Origin: an uncultured Pelagibacteraceae bacterium
Lineage (GTDB): Bacteria; Pseudomonadota; Alphaproteobacteria; Pelagibacterales; Pelagibacteraceae
DNA length: 64,000 nucleotides
Direction of reading: 5' to 3'
NCBI GenBank assembly: GCA_902555945.1
Contig: CACDUS010000010.1
Span: 1 to 64,000, forward strand
The notes beneath the pieces are model-generated. The model did no database searches and was not told the DNA's origin. It worked only from the letters and a program-made list of their open reading frames with translations. Made by a program: the position numbers and the translations under genes. Below, piece after piece: positions 52,737 to 62,059 of this stretch (its first letter is position 1; every line of letters starts with the position of its first letter).

Positions 52737-53920
52737 TAAGCCACCAAAGTAGCTTTATTAGACTCTTTTCTATAAAGACTCATTATTGGATTATCTTCAA
52801 CTTCATAAATTTCATTAGAATAAAAACCATTAAACTCTGTTCTAAAAGTTAATCCATAAGCTCCCAACTGTCCAAGTTCAATATAATCATTTTCTTTAAT
52901 ATTATTTGGAAGAAGAAAAGGGCCCTTCATATAATCCATACTATCACATGTTGGACCATAAAAATTGAATGCAGTTAATTTTTTTGAAATAATTTTATTT
53001 GAACTTTCTTTAATCATTTTTGATGGAAAAACTATGTTTGGAGTTCCTGCATCAAAAAGAGTCCCATAAGTTCCATCATTAATATAAAGTTTTTGTTTTT
53101 TTCTGAGATTAACTCTAACTATTGTTGAACCACTCTCAGCAACTAGTGCTCTTCCTGGTTCACAAATAATTTTTGGCAAATTATTAATCTTTAAATTTTC
53201 TAAACCTTTTTTAATTTCATCAAAATAATTATCTAATGATTGAGGAATAAGATCTGGATATATTGTAGGAAACCCACCACCAACATTAATATAATCAGGT
53301 ATAATTTTTGTTTTTTTAATAATGTTTCCTATTTCGGTAATACCTTTAGCATAAGATATTGGATGCATACATTGCGATCCTACATGAAAACTTAAACCAA
53401 TTTTGCTTGAATGTTGTCTTACTAATCTTAAAAGTCCAGCTGCTTCTGAATTTAAAGCTCCAAATTTTTTCGATAAATCGATTTCAGCATGTTCATTTGA
53501 GACAGCTACTCTCACAAATAATTCAAGATCTTTTGCATTACTTGTACTTTCAATAATTTTTATCAATTCATCTTTAGTGTCTAAAGCAAATGTTTTAATT
53601 CCATATTTGAAATAAGCCTCACTAATACTTTCTCTACTTTTAACTGTATGCATATAAGAACATTTTGCAGTTGTGCTAAATTTTCTTACACTTTTTATTT
53701 CTTCGATAGATGCTACATCAAACTGATCAATTCCACTTTTTAATAATGTTTTGATTATCTCTGGATGAGGATTTGTTTTAATAGCATAGAGAATTTTTCC
53801 AGGGAATTTTTTTTGAAAAAAACTAGATGCTGAAAGAATAGAATTCTTTCTTATACAATAAACTGGTTTATCCGGCCTCAGTTGATTTACTAAATCTTCA
53901 ACTGTCTTAAATTTTTGCAT
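52736..53920 (-). CDS. Ornithine/lysine decarboxylase, PLP fold type III
   Basis: Makes putrescine from ornithine and possibly cadaverine from lysine. The 394 residues form an alanine-racemase-type barrel with the PLP lysine K48 in YAIKTNPHPE, followed by FDVASIEEI, FHVGSQCMHP, NVGGGFPTIYP, CEPGRALVAESG, and the catalytic cysteine in YGPTCDSMDYM. Related diaminopimelate or carboxynorspermidine decarboxylases differ in the specificity helix, which I cannot judge fully; the neighbouring polyamine enzymes favour ornithine/lysine. A GGGGGG run about 8-14 bases before the ATG may act as ribosome binding site. Confidence 0.9.
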   Translation of the reverse strand: MQKFKTVEDLVNQLRPDKPVYCIRKNSILSASSFFQKKFPGKILYAIKTNPHPEIIKTLLKSGIDQFDVASIEEIKSVRKFSTTAKCSYMHTVKSRESISEAYFKYGIKTFALDTKDELIKIIESTSNAKDLELFVRVAVSNEHAEIDLSKKFGALNSEAAGLLRLVRQHSSKIGLSFHVGSQCMHPISYAKGITEIGNIIKKTKIIPDYINVGGGFPTIYPDLIPQSLDNYFDEIKKGLENLKINNLPKIICEPGRALVAESGSTIVRVNLRKKQKLYINDGTYGTLFDAGTPNIVFPSKMIKESSNKIISKKLTAFNFYGPTCDSMDYMKGPFLLPNNIKENDYIELGQLGAYGLTFRTEFNGFYSNEIYEVEDNPIMSLYRKESNKATLVA

Positions 53921-53961
53921 TTACAATGCCCCCCAAAAAAATTTAACAAAAAAAAGTCTTT

Positions 53962-53993
53962 TATTTAAAAAACTTTAGTAATTGCAGCAATTA
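53962..53993 (-). promoter_or_regulatory. Promoter of the polyamine operon with an operator-like dyad over the -35
   Basis: On the - strand TTGCTG (53985-53990), a 17-base spacer and TAAATA (53962-53967). The -35 lies inside a perfect inverted repeat, TAATTGC-A-GCAATTA on + (53979-53993). The start would be near 53955, giving a leader of about 35 bases. Because regA begins on the other strand at 54068, the dyad could control both genes. Confidence 0.5.
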
Positions 53994-54067
53994 ATTCAAT
54001 ATATATTTAATGTAAAGTAAATAATGACCTATTGAATTGTGGAAAAAAATTACCACATCAGAGTCCT

Positions 54068-54631
54068 ATGAAAAATGAGCCAACACTTCAAAATTTAAGC
54101 GATTTTGATAATAAATCCTTATTAATAGTGGATGATGATAACCCTTTTAGAGAAAGGCTTGCTAGAGCAATGGAAAAAAAGGGTTTTGAAGTTATTCAAG
54201 CTGAGGGTGTGAAAAAAGGTATAGATTCGGTAAAATTAAATAAACCAGGATTCGCAGTAGTTGATCTTAGACTAGGCGATGGAAATGGTTTGGAAGTTGT
54301 TAAAGAGATACAATCTTCAAATTCAAATAGCAGAATTATAATGCTAACTGGATATGGAAATATTCCAACTGCAGTCGCGGCAATTAAAGAAGGTGCTATA
54401 GATTATTTAGCTAAACCTGCTGACGCAGATGATGTTGAAAAGGCTTTATTAGCAGATCCTGCAAAAAAAGCAGCACCGCCAGAAAACCCTATGTCTGCTG
54501 ACAGAGTTAAATGGGAACATATTCATAGAGTTTTTGAACTTTGCAATAGAAATGTATCAGAAACTGCTAGAAGACTCAAAATGCACAGAAGAACTTTGCA
54601 GAGAATTTTGTCAAAAAGATCGCCTAAATAA
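54068..54631 (+). CDS. regA: RegA/PrrA/ActR-type response regulator
   Basis: Two-component regulator of the redox-responsive RegBA family. From the ATG at 54068 it is 187 residues: receiver domain with DDD at 22-24, phosphoacceptor D66 in AVVDLRLGDGNGLEVV, conserved Thr in MLTGYG and Lys in LAKPAD; a proline-rich hinge (AAPPENPMSADRVKWEHI); and a Fis-type helix-turn-helix (SETARRLKMHRRTLQRILSKR). An in-frame TTG at 54032 would add 12 residues not seen in the family. No RegB kinase is adjacent. The end overlaps the convergent bioY gene by eight bases. Confidence 0.92.
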   Translation: MKNEPTLQNLSDFDNKSLLIVDDDNPFRERLARAMEKKGFEVIQAEGVKKGIDSVKLNKPGFAVVDLRLGDGNGLEVVKEIQSSNSNSRIIMLTGYGNIPTAVAAIKEGAIDYLAKPADADDVEKALLADPAKKAAPPENPMSADRVKWEHIHRVFELCNRNVSETARRLKMHRRTLQRILSKRSPK

Positions 54632-55175
54632 ATTTTCTAAATTTTAATATTTTTTTTGCAATAATTGTAAGTAGAAGAATTTTAAAAATTTCAGCAATTA
54701 AAAATGGCATTACTCCTAATTCAATAATTGGTTTATCCCAACCAATTATTGTTCCCAACCACAAAATGCCAAAAATATAAATAGTAGAAACTGATAAAAT
54801 AAGTTTTGAAAAAATTATTAAATAATTGTCATCTTTTTTTATAAAAGAAGCAATAAAACACGCAGAAAGAAATCCAATTAGATAACCCATAGTCGGACCC
54901 ATAAAGTATGCTAAACCAATTCCTCTTTCTGGAGAATTAGAAAAAACAGGCAAGCCCACAATACCCTCCAATAAATATAATCCGATTGTTGCAAGAGCAA
55001 CTTTATATCCCAAACTAATTCCAAGAAAAAGAACTACAAATGTCTGCATGGTCATAGGTACAGGGTAAAAGGGAATTTTTATTTTTGCTGAAATAGCAAG
55101 GATTACAGATCCTAAAAAAATAATTAATATGGATTTGATAATTTGTGATTGAGAATTTTGCTTTATAAGTTCCAT
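54624..55175 (-). CDS. bioY: Biotin transporter substrate-binding subunit BioY
   Basis: Membrane S-component of an ECF-type biotin importer, 183 residues with about six hydrophobic spans. The signature AKIKIPFYPVPMTMQTFVVL is characteristic of BioY, followed by GLPVFSN and GPTMGYLIGFL. No bioM/bioN energising genes are adjacent; BioY alone has been reported to transport in some bacteria. It suggests biotin uptake from seawater. Confidence 0.93.
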   Translation of the reverse strand: MELIKQNSQSQIIKSILIIFLGSVILAISAKIKIPFYPVPMTMQTFVVLFLGISLGYKVALATIGLYLLEGIVGLPVFSNSPERGIGLAYFMGPTMGYLIGFLSACFIASFIKKDDNYLIIFSKLILSVSTIYIFGILWLGTIIGWDKPIIELGVMPFLIAEIFKILLLTIIAKKILKFRKFI

Positions 55176-55221
55176 AAAAAATAATACTCTTATTTTGATC
55201 GATAATCTATACTAATTTACA

Positions 55222-57987
55222 ATGCATAAAATTAAAAAATCAGATCATTTTTATCTTATAGATGGCTCGGGTTATATATTTAGAGCTTATTATGCATTAC
55301 CACCTTTATCTCGAAAAAGTGATGGATTACCTACTGGAGCTGTTAGTGGTTTTTGTAGCATGCTATTTAAACTTTTAGAGGATTCTAAATCAAATCAAAA
55401 TTTGCAAAAACCAACTCACTTTGCTGTAATATTTGACTCAGCTAGAAAAACATTTAGGAATGAAATTTACAGCGATTATAAAGCTAACAGAGCAGAAGCT
55501 CCTGATGATTTAGCTCCTCAATTTGAATATATAAGAAAATCTGTATTAGCTTTTAACTTACCATCTGTAGAATTAATCAATTATGAAGCAGATGATTTGA
55601 TAGCAACATATTCTGAAAAAATTTTAAGAGCGGGCGCTAAAGTTACAATAGTTTCTTCAGATAAAGATCTAATGCAACTTTATAAAAAAAATGTCCGTAT
55701 TTATGATCCCATGAAAAATAAATTTATTTCAGATGATGATGTTTTGAAAAAATTTGGTGTAGATTCAAGTAAAGTAATTGATGTGCAAGCTTTAGCCGGT
55801 GATAGTAGTGACAATGTACCAGGCGTTCCTGGAATTGGAGTTAAGACAGCAGCAGAATTAATTAATAAATATGGCAATTTAGAAAAACTTTTAAAATCTG
55901 CTCATGAAATAAAACAAAATAAAAGAAGAGAGACAATTATTGAAAACAAAGATAAGGCGATAATAAGCAAAAAATTAGTGACACTTAAAAACGATGTTCC
56001 AATAGAAATAGAGTTGAATGAATTTCAATTAAAAGAGATAGACAAGGAAAAACTCTATAAATTTTTAAGGGAAATGGAGTTTAATCGATTATTAAGTTCA
56101 GCAATATCTGCTTATGGTGAACCAGAATTAAAGAGTTTTAAAAAATTGAAAACAAATTTAGAAAATCAAAAACCAATTGAAAAAAAAACATACTATTTAA
56201 TCTCTAAAATTGAAGAAATTGATAAATGGATAAAAGAAGCTGAGGAGTCTGGAGAAATAGCTATTGATACAGAAACAAATTCGTTGGATCCACATCAGGC
56301 AGATTTAGTTGGTATTTCATTGAGTACTAAAATTGGTAAAGCTTGTTACATTCCCATAGGTCATAAGTCAAAAAAATGTATTGATAAAGAATTAGTTCTA
56401 AAAAAATTAAAACCACTTTTAGAAGATCGGAGTATAAAAAAGATAGGCCAAAACATTAAATTCGATTTTATTTTATTATTTAGACATGGAGTTGTTATGA
56501 ACTCAATTGAAGACACAATGCTTATGTCCTATGTACTTGATGCTGGAAAAAATAGACATAATATGGATACACTTTCAGAAATTCATTTAAATCATAAAAC
56601 AATTGCTTTCAAAGACATAGTTGGAACTGGAAAAAAAGAAATAAATTTTAGTGATGTGGATTTAGAAAAAGCAAAAGATTATGCGGCTGAAGATGCTGAT
56701 GTAACTTTTAGATTATATAAAAAATTTTATAAAAGTTTAAAAGAGGAAAGAATGATCAATATTTATGAAATTTTTGAAAAACCTATGATTAAGATTTTAG
56801 CTTATATGGAAATTGAAGGAATTAAAATCGATAAAAAATTTTTAATGGTCTTATCATCAAAATTTGGAAAAAAAATTGAAAAGATTCAAAAAGAAGTTTT
56901 TAAAATTTCAAAAAAAGAATTTAATATTGGTTCTCCTAAACAATTAGGTGAAATTTTGTATAATGAGCTTAAAATTGCAGATTTAAAAAAAACAAAAAAG
57001 GGGAGTTTTGCTACAAGTGCTTCTGTTTTAGAAGATCTTGCTTTTAAGGGCCATAAATTTCCACAATTAATTCTTGATTGGAGACAAGTTTCCAAATTAA
57101 AAAATACTTATTCAGACTCTCTGCCAGAGCATATAAATCCTGAAACTAAAAGAGTTCATACTTCTTTTTTACTTGCTGCCACAACAACTGGCAGATTAGC
57201 ATCAAGTGATCCTAATTTACAAAATATTCCAATAAAATCTGAAGATGGCAAAGATATAAGAAAAGCTTTTATTGCAGAAAAGGAACATGTTTTAATTTCA
57301 GCAGATTATAATCAAATTGAAATGAGAATTTTAGCAGATTTAGCAGATGTCAAAGAATTAAAAAAAGCATTTAAAAATGATGAGGATATTCACACATTAA
57401 CTGCAAGCCAGATATTCAATATTGATATTAAAAAAGTAAATCAAGATCAAAGGAGAAAAGCTAAAGCAATAAATTTTGGTATTATTTATGGTATTTCTCA
57501 ATATGGATTAGCAAAACAAATAAACGTAACAAATCATGAAGCAGATGAATTTTTAAAGTCATATTTTGCAAAATTTCCAGAAATAAAAATCTACATGGAT
57601 CAAACTATAAAGTTTTGTAGAAAAAGTGGATATGTTAATAATATTTTTGGAAGAAAATCACATTTTATTAATATTAATGATAAAAATTATAATGTGAGAA
57701 ATTTTCAAGAAAGGGCAGCAATTAATGCACCAATTCAAGGATCTGCAGCTGAGATAATGAGGTTAGCTATGATAAGATTAGATGAAAAGCTTAAAGATAA
57801 AAAAACAAAAATGTTACTACAAATTCATGATGAGTTGATTTTTGAAACTCACAGAGATGAAGCAAAAAAAATCAGTAAAATTATTATTGAAGAAATGTCT
57901 AGTGTAGCCAAAAGTGATCAACATTCATTTTCAATCCCCCTTACTGTAGATTTGAATATAGGTGAAAGCTGGGGTACACTTCACTAA
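55222..57987 (+). CDS. polA: DNA polymerase I
   Basis: Repair and Okazaki-fragment polymerase, 921 residues with all three domains. 5' nuclease (1-300): YLIDGSGYIFRAYYALPP, YEADDLIATY, GDSSDNVPGVPGIGVKTA. The 3'-5' exonuclease (about 320-530) is intact: IAIDTETNSLDP, GQNIKFDFILL and YAAEDADVTFRLY. Polymerase: motif A SADYNQIEMRILA, motif B RRKAKAINFGIIYGIS, motif C LLQIHDELIFE. A TATACT box (55208-55213) is nine bases before the ATG, but its -35 is poor. Confidence 0.97.
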   Translation: MHKIKKSDHFYLIDGSGYIFRAYYALPPLSRKSDGLPTGAVSGFCSMLFKLLEDSKSNQNLQKPTHFAVIFDSARKTFRNEIYSDYKANRAEAPDDLAPQFEYIRKSVLAFNLPSVELINYEADDLIATYSEKILRAGAKVTIVSSDKDLMQLYKKNVRIYDPMKNKFISDDDVLKKFGVDSSKVIDVQALAGDSSDNVPGVPGIGVKTAAELINKYGNLEKLLKSAHEIKQNKRRETIIENKDKAIISKKLVTLKNDVPIEIELNEFQLKEIDKEKLYKFLREMEFNRLLSSAISAYGEPELKSFKKLKTNLENQKPIEKKTYYLISKIEEIDKWIKEAEESGEIAIDTETNSLDPHQADLVGISLSTKIGKACYIPIGHKSKKCIDKELVLKKLKPLLEDRSIKKIGQNIKFDFILLFRHGVVMNSIEDTMLMSYVLDAGKNRHNMDTLSEIHLNHKTIAFKDIVGTGKKEINFSDVDLEKAKDYAAEDADVTFRLYKKFYKSLKEERMINIYEIFEKPMIKILAYMEIEGIKIDKKFLMVLSSKFGKKIEKIQKEVFKISKKEFNIGSPKQLGEILYNELKIADLKKTKKGSFATSASVLEDLAFKGHKFPQLILDWRQVSKLKNTYSDSLPEHINPETKRVHTSFLLAATTTGRLASSDPNLQNIPIKSEDGKDIRKAFIAEKEHVLISADYNQIEMRILADLADVKELKKAFKNDEDIHTLTASQIFNIDIKKVNQDQRRKAKAINFGIIYGISQYGLAKQINVTNHEADEFLKSYFAKFPEIKIYMDQTIKFCRKSGYVNNIFGRKSHFININDKNYNVRNFQERAAINAPIQGSAAEIMRLAMIRLDEKLKDKKTKMLLQIHDELIFETHRDEAKKISKIIIEEMSSVAKSDQHSFSIPLTVDLNIGESWGTLH

Positions 57988-58032
57988 TTTCATTGCCCAA
58001 ATTAGAACAATTTAGTATTTTTATAATAAGGT

Positions 58033-58740
58033 ATGTATAAACAAACAATAGCTCTTATTGATGATGATAGAAATATTTTAACAAGTCTTAGCATAGCTCT
58101 AGAAAAAGAAGGATTTAAAGTTCAAACTTATATTGATGGAGAGAGCGCCTTAATTGGTCTAACCAGAACACCACCTGATCTAGCTGTAGTAGATATTAAA
58201 ATGCCAAAAATGGATGGTGAGGAATTACTAAAAAAGCTGAGAAAGAAAACTTCACTTCCAGTTATTTTCTTAACTTCAAAAGATGATGAAATTGATGAAC
58301 TCCTAGGATTAAAATTAGGAGCTGATGATTTTGTAAAAAAATCTGGCGGTTTTTCAATAAAAGTATTGATAGAGAGAATAAGAGTTCAACTTAGAAAAAA
58401 AGAATCTAAAGATGCCATTGAAGAAAATAAAAGTATTATAGCTCATGGAAAATTAAGACTAGACCCTTCCCAGTTAGAATGTGAATGGGATGGTAAACAA
58501 TTACCAGATAAATTAACAACCACTGAGTTTTTATTAGTGAAAGAATTAGCGAAGAGACCTGGAATAATAAAAGAAAGAGCACAATTGATGGATATCGCAT
58601 ATAGAGAAGATACAGATATTGAGGATAGGACAATAGATAGTCACGTAAAAAGAATAAGAAAAAAATTTAAAAAAGTTGACCCAGAATTTTCAGCTATAGA
58701 AACAAGATATGGAAGTGGATATAGATGGAATGTTAGTTAA
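58033..58740 (+). CDS. chvI: ChvI-type response regulator (OmpR family)
   Basis: DNA-binding partner of ChvG, controlling envelope and acid/osmotic responses in alphaproteobacteria. The 235 residues have the acidic DDDR near 10-13, phosphoacceptor D54 in AVVDIKMPKMDGEELL, the switch Thr in FLTSKDDEIDELLGLKLGAD, and a C-terminal winged helix (LTTTEFLLVKELAKRPG, IDSHVKRIRKKFK, ETRYGSGYRW). TATAAT at 58022-58027 lies five bases before the ATG. It shares one base with chvG. Confidence 0.94.
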   Translation: MYKQTIALIDDDRNILTSLSIALEKEGFKVQTYIDGESALIGLTRTPPDLAVVDIKMPKMDGEELLKKLRKKTSLPVIFLTSKDDEIDELLGLKLGADDFVKKSGGFSIKVLIERIRVQLRKKESKDAIEENKSIIAHGKLRLDPSQLECEWDGKQLPDKLTTTEFLLVKELAKRPGIIKERAQLMDIAYREDTDIEDRTIDSHVKRIRKKFKKVDPEFSAIETRYGSGYRWNVS

Positions 58741-60281
58741 TGTTTAGTAATTTACTCAAAAATTTATCTATTCTTAAAAAATTTTTATTTATTAATTTAA
58801 TTTTTTTTACAATTATTGGCTTATTTACTTTTGTATACATAAAAAATGTACAACCGAATCTGATAAAAAAAAAATCTTCTAATCATATCGAGGTAATTAA
58901 AAATACTATTGATAATTTAACAAGACTGGATGTTAAATTTGTAGAAGAGGATATAAGAAGATTTTTATTTTCTACAAGATTTCTTTTTCAAAACTTAGAT
59001 AGAGTAATTTTTTTTGATAACGAACTAAATTTAGTAGGAGATACAGATACGTTGGATCTCGACCCAAGATCATTTACAACAAGATTAGATACTGTTGAAT
59101 TAGAAATTCTTAATGAAGAAAAAACCAAAAAAATTGTTGAGGAAAAAAATATAAATATTGGAAACAAAAACTCAATTTCTTTAAAAGATGTGTTATTTAA
59201 TTATGCTGCATCAAAAAATTATGGAATTCCATATACTTTTACACAAGAAGAATTTAATAAATTTAAATTGACCACTATAAAAAATGTTATGAGAAATGAT
59301 AAAAATATTGGCTATTTAGCAATTACTGAAAATGCCAATGATATCAAAGCTGCGATCGATGAAAGAAAAACGTTTATAATTAGAACCGCAATAGCTGTTG
59401 GAATAGTAATATTAATTTTTTCATTTGTTCTCAATAGATATTTTTTGAAACCAATAAAAAATTTAGTGAGCTATACTAAAACGATTAAAAATAAAGATCT
59501 TAAAAAGACTAATATTGATTCTCTTAAAATAAGAAATGATGAATTGGGTTTATTATCAAATTCTTTAGATGATATGACACATGAGTTGCAAAAAAGAATA
59601 TCGCATGCAGAAAATTTTTCAACTGACTTAGTTCATGAAATAAGAAATCCATTAGCATCATTAAAAAGTGCATCTGAAATCTTACATGATACAAATGATT
59701 TAGATCAAAGGATTAAATTAATTGATATTTTAAGTCATGACGTACAAAGAATAGAAAGATTAATTACTGATTATTCACAAATACTAAAAGATGAAGTTGC
59801 ATTAAGTAAAGAAAAAATAAAAAAATTGAATATTGAGCCAATTATAAAGTCTGTTGTAGATGACTATAATAATATTTATAAGTTAAAAAGAGGAATTAAA
59901 ATTTCTTATGAAAATGATGGAAAAAATAAATATGTAATTAATGGAATTGAAAATAGAATTGAACAAATAATTGCAAATCTTTTGGACAATGCAATTTCTT
60001 TTAGTGAAGATAATAAAGATGTTATAGTTAAGGTTTCCAAATTAAAAGATGACAATATTTTAATCAATATTTTAGATGAAGGTCAGGGATTTAAAGAAAA
60101 AGATACAAATAAAATTTTTAAAAGATTTTATAGTAATAGACCAGATAAATTTGGACAACATTCTGGATTAGGTTTAAATATCGTAAAAAATTTAGTTGAA
60201 TTGCACAATGCTACAATCCGAGCATCAAATAGACTAGATCGTAAAGGTGCAAGCATGGAAATAATATTTCCTAAAGCATAA
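58740..60281 (+). CDS. chvG: ChvG-type sensor histidine kinase
   Basis: Inner-membrane kinase, 513 residues. Order: TM1 (about 13-35), a periplasmic sensor region (36-211), TM2 (212-236), HAMP, dimerisation domain with phosphoacceptor H299 in DLVHEIRNPLASLKSASEIL, and an ATPase domain with N box NLLDNAISFS, G1 ILDEGQGF, F box and G2 HSGLGLNIVKNLVE. The hprK/PTS genes that usually follow chvG in alphaproteobacteria are missing; ahcY comes next. Confidence 0.94.
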   Translation: MFSNLLKNLSILKKFLFINLIFFTIIGLFTFVYIKNVQPNLIKKKSSNHIEVIKNTIDNLTRLDVKFVEEDIRRFLFSTRFLFQNLDRVIFFDNELNLVGDTDTLDLDPRSFTTRLDTVELEILNEEKTKKIVEEKNINIGNKNSISLKDVLFNYAASKNYGIPYTFTQEEFNKFKLTTIKNVMRNDKNIGYLAITENANDIKAAIDERKTFIIRTAIAVGIVILIFSFVLNRYFLKPIKNLVSYTKTIKNKDLKKTNIDSLKIRNDELGLLSNSLDDMTHELQKRISHAENFSTDLVHEIRNPLASLKSASEILHDTNDLDQRIKLIDILSHDVQRIERLITDYSQILKDEVALSKEKIKKLNIEPIIKSVVDDYNNIYKLKRGIKISYENDGKNKYVINGIENRIEQIIANLLDNAISFSEDNKDVIVKVSKLKDDNILINILDEGQGFKEKDTNKIFKRFYSNRPDKFGQHSGLGLNIVKNLVELHNATIRASNRLDRKGASMEIIFPKA

Positions 60282-60291
60282 AGAGTTTTAT

Positions 60292-60320
60292 TGATTAATT
60301 AATTCTTTATTGCTAGAAAC
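60292..60320 (+). promoter_or_regulatory. Putative ahcY promoter
   Basis: TTGATT (60292-60297), a 17-base spacer and TAGAAA (60315-60320) in the 45-base gap after chvG. The predicted start falls at about 60327, the A of the ahcY ATG, so a leaderless mRNA is possible. No riboswitch-like structure is seen. Confidence 0.4.
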
Positions 60321-60326
60321 CTTTTC

Positions 60327-61613
60327 ATGGAAGATTTCAAAGTAAAAAATATATCTCAAGCAGAATTTGGAAGAAAAGAAATTTCAATAGCTGAAAGTGA
60401 AATGCCAGGATTGATGGCTTTAAGAGAAGAATATTCAGGTAAATCTCCACTCAAAGGTGCAAAAATTATTGGCTGTTTACATATGACCATTCAAACAGCA
60501 GTATTAATTGAAACACTTGTAGATTTGGGTGCCGAAGTTAGATGGTCTTCTTGTAATATTTTTTCCACACAGGATCATGCTGCTGCTGCAATCGCAAAGG
60601 CAGGAATTCCAGTTTATGCTTGGAAAGGTGAAACTGAGGAAGAATATCTTTGGTGTATAAAACAAACTATTGTAGGAAATAAAAACTGGAAACCTAACAT
60701 GTTGCTAGATGATGGTGGTGATTTAACTGCAATAATGCATAACGAATACAAAGATTTATTAAAAGATGTAAAAGGAGTTTCAGAAGAAACAACAACTGGA
60801 ATTAAAGCGTTGAATAAAATGGAAAAAGATAATTCACTTTTAGTTCCAGCAATTAATGTAAACGACTCAGTCACAAAATCGAAATTTGATAATTTGTATG
60901 GATGTAGAGAGAGTTTAGTCGATGGTATAAGAAGAGCCACAGATGTTATGATGTCAGGTAAAATTGCTATTGTCGCTGGATTTGGTGACGTTGGAAAAGG
61001 TAGTGCTGCATCTTTAAGACAAAGTGGTGCACGGGTAATGGTGACTGAGGCTGATCCAATTTGTGCGCTACAAGCTGCTATGGAAGGTTATGAGGTGGTC
61101 TTAATGGATGAAGCGATAAGCAAAGCTGATATTGTTGTTACTGCGACTGGTAATAAAGATATTGTTACTGCAGATCATATGAGAAATATGAAAGATCGAG
61201 CAATTTTATGTAATATTGGTCACTTTGATAATGAAATTCAAGTTGAAGCTTTAAAAAATTACAAATGGACTGAGGTTAAACCACAAGTACATGAGATAGA
61301 ACTTCCAAGTAAAAAAAGAATTATTCTTTTGGCAGAAGGTAGATTAGTTAATCTTGGATGCGCAACAGGCCACCCTAGTTTTGTAATGAGTGCTTCGTTT
61401 ACTAATCAAGTTATTGCTCAAATAGAACTTTGGAATAACTTTAAAAATTATCAGAATAAAGTTTATGTTTTGCCAAAACATTTGGATGAAAAAGTAGCTA
61501 CTCTTCATTTGAAAAAAGTTGGTGCAAAATTAACTAAATTATCTAAAGAACAAGCCGACTATATAAGTGTTGGAGTAGAAGGTCCTTTTAAACCTAATGC
61601 CTATCGCTACTAA
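60327..61613 (+). CDS. ahcY: Adenosylhomocysteinase
   Basis: Splits S-adenosylhomocysteine to adenosine and homocysteine, relieving product inhibition of methyltransferases. The 428 residues contain [76 protein letters not shown], the NAD-binding [16 protein letters not shown], and the C-terminal PFKPNAYRY, whose lysine and tyrosine close the neighbouring active site. Its last 17 bases overlap the tsaE start. Confidence 0.98.
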   Translation: MEDFKVKNISQAEFGRKEISIAESEMPGLMALREEYSGKSPLKGAKIIGCLHMTIQTAVLIETLVDLGAEVRWSSCNIFSTQDHAAAAIAKAGIPVYAWKGETEEEYLWCIKQTIVGNKNWKPNMLLDDGGDLTAIMHNEYKDLLKDVKGVSEETTTGIKALNKMEKDNSLLVPAINVNDSVTKSKFDNLYGCRESLVDGIRRATDVMMSGKIAIVAGFGDVGKGSAASLRQSGARVMVTEADPICALQAAMEGYEVVLMDEAISKADIVVTATGNKDIVTADHMRNMKDRAILCNIGHFDNEIQVEALKNYKWTEVKPQVHEIELPSKKRIILLAEGRLVNLGCATGHPSFVMSASFTNQVIAQIELWNNFKNYQNKVYVLPKHLDEKVATLHLKKVGAKLTKLSKEQADYISVGVEGPFKPNAYRY

Positions 61614-62052
61614 TAGTGAAATTATAGATATAACTTCAGAACAAAAAACAGAGGAATTAGCAATTAAGTTTTATAAAAAAATTAAAACTAGCGATGTAGT
61701 TTTCTTGTATGGAGAAATTGGTGTTGGTAAGACTACTTTTATAAAATATTTAATAAATACTTTCCAAAAAAAAAATAAATTAGAATTAACTGAAGTAACA
61801 AGTCCAACTTTTAACTTATTAAACGAATATCAAATTAAAGGAATTAAGATAAATCATTATGATTTATTTAGATTAAAATCTGAAAAAGAGCTAAAAAATT
61901 TGGGATTGTTTGATCACGGCCTAAATATAATAACTTTAATTGAATGGCCGCAAATTATCAAAAAAAAACCAAAAAATTTGATAGAATTGAATTTTAAATA
62001 TGGGCAAGATCATAAAAAAAGATCTGTACAAATCAAAGGTTTGAAACTCTAA
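61597..62052 (+). CDS. tsaE: tRNA threonylcarbamoyladenosine synthesis ATPase TsaE
   Basis: ATPase needed with TsaB and TsaD to make t6A37 in tRNA. The 151-residue protein has Walker [30 protein letters not shown], and the conserved [20 protein letters not shown] with LIEWPQ near the end. The ATG at 61597 lies inside the ahcY 3' end; no later ATG would keep the N-terminal strand, so the overlap is accepted. tsaE followed by the amgK gene is a common alphaproteobacterial order. Confidence 0.94.
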   Translation: MPIATNSEIIDITSEQKTEELAIKFYKKIKTSDVVFLYGEIGVGKTTFIKYLINTFQKKNKLELTEVTSPTFNLLNEYQIKGIKINHYDLFRLKSEKELKNLGLFDHGLNIITLIEWPQIIKKKPKNLIELNFKYGQDHKKRSVQIKGLKL

Positions 62053-62059
62053 TTAATAG

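Noticed and set aside
54038-54057. TGTGG/CCACA hairpin in the regA leader as a regulatory element
   Set aside because: Five-base stem with a ten-base A-rich loop; not distinguishable from chance.
53921-54067. Large alphaproteobacterial speF-type leader RNA upstream of the decarboxylase
   Set aside because: The region is under 150 bases and already holds a normal promoter; I could not recognise the large conserved fold. A covariance-model search would settle it.
60282-60326. SAH riboswitch upstream of ahcY
   Set aside because: The gap is only 45 bases, AT-rich, and lacks the GC-rich stems of that element.
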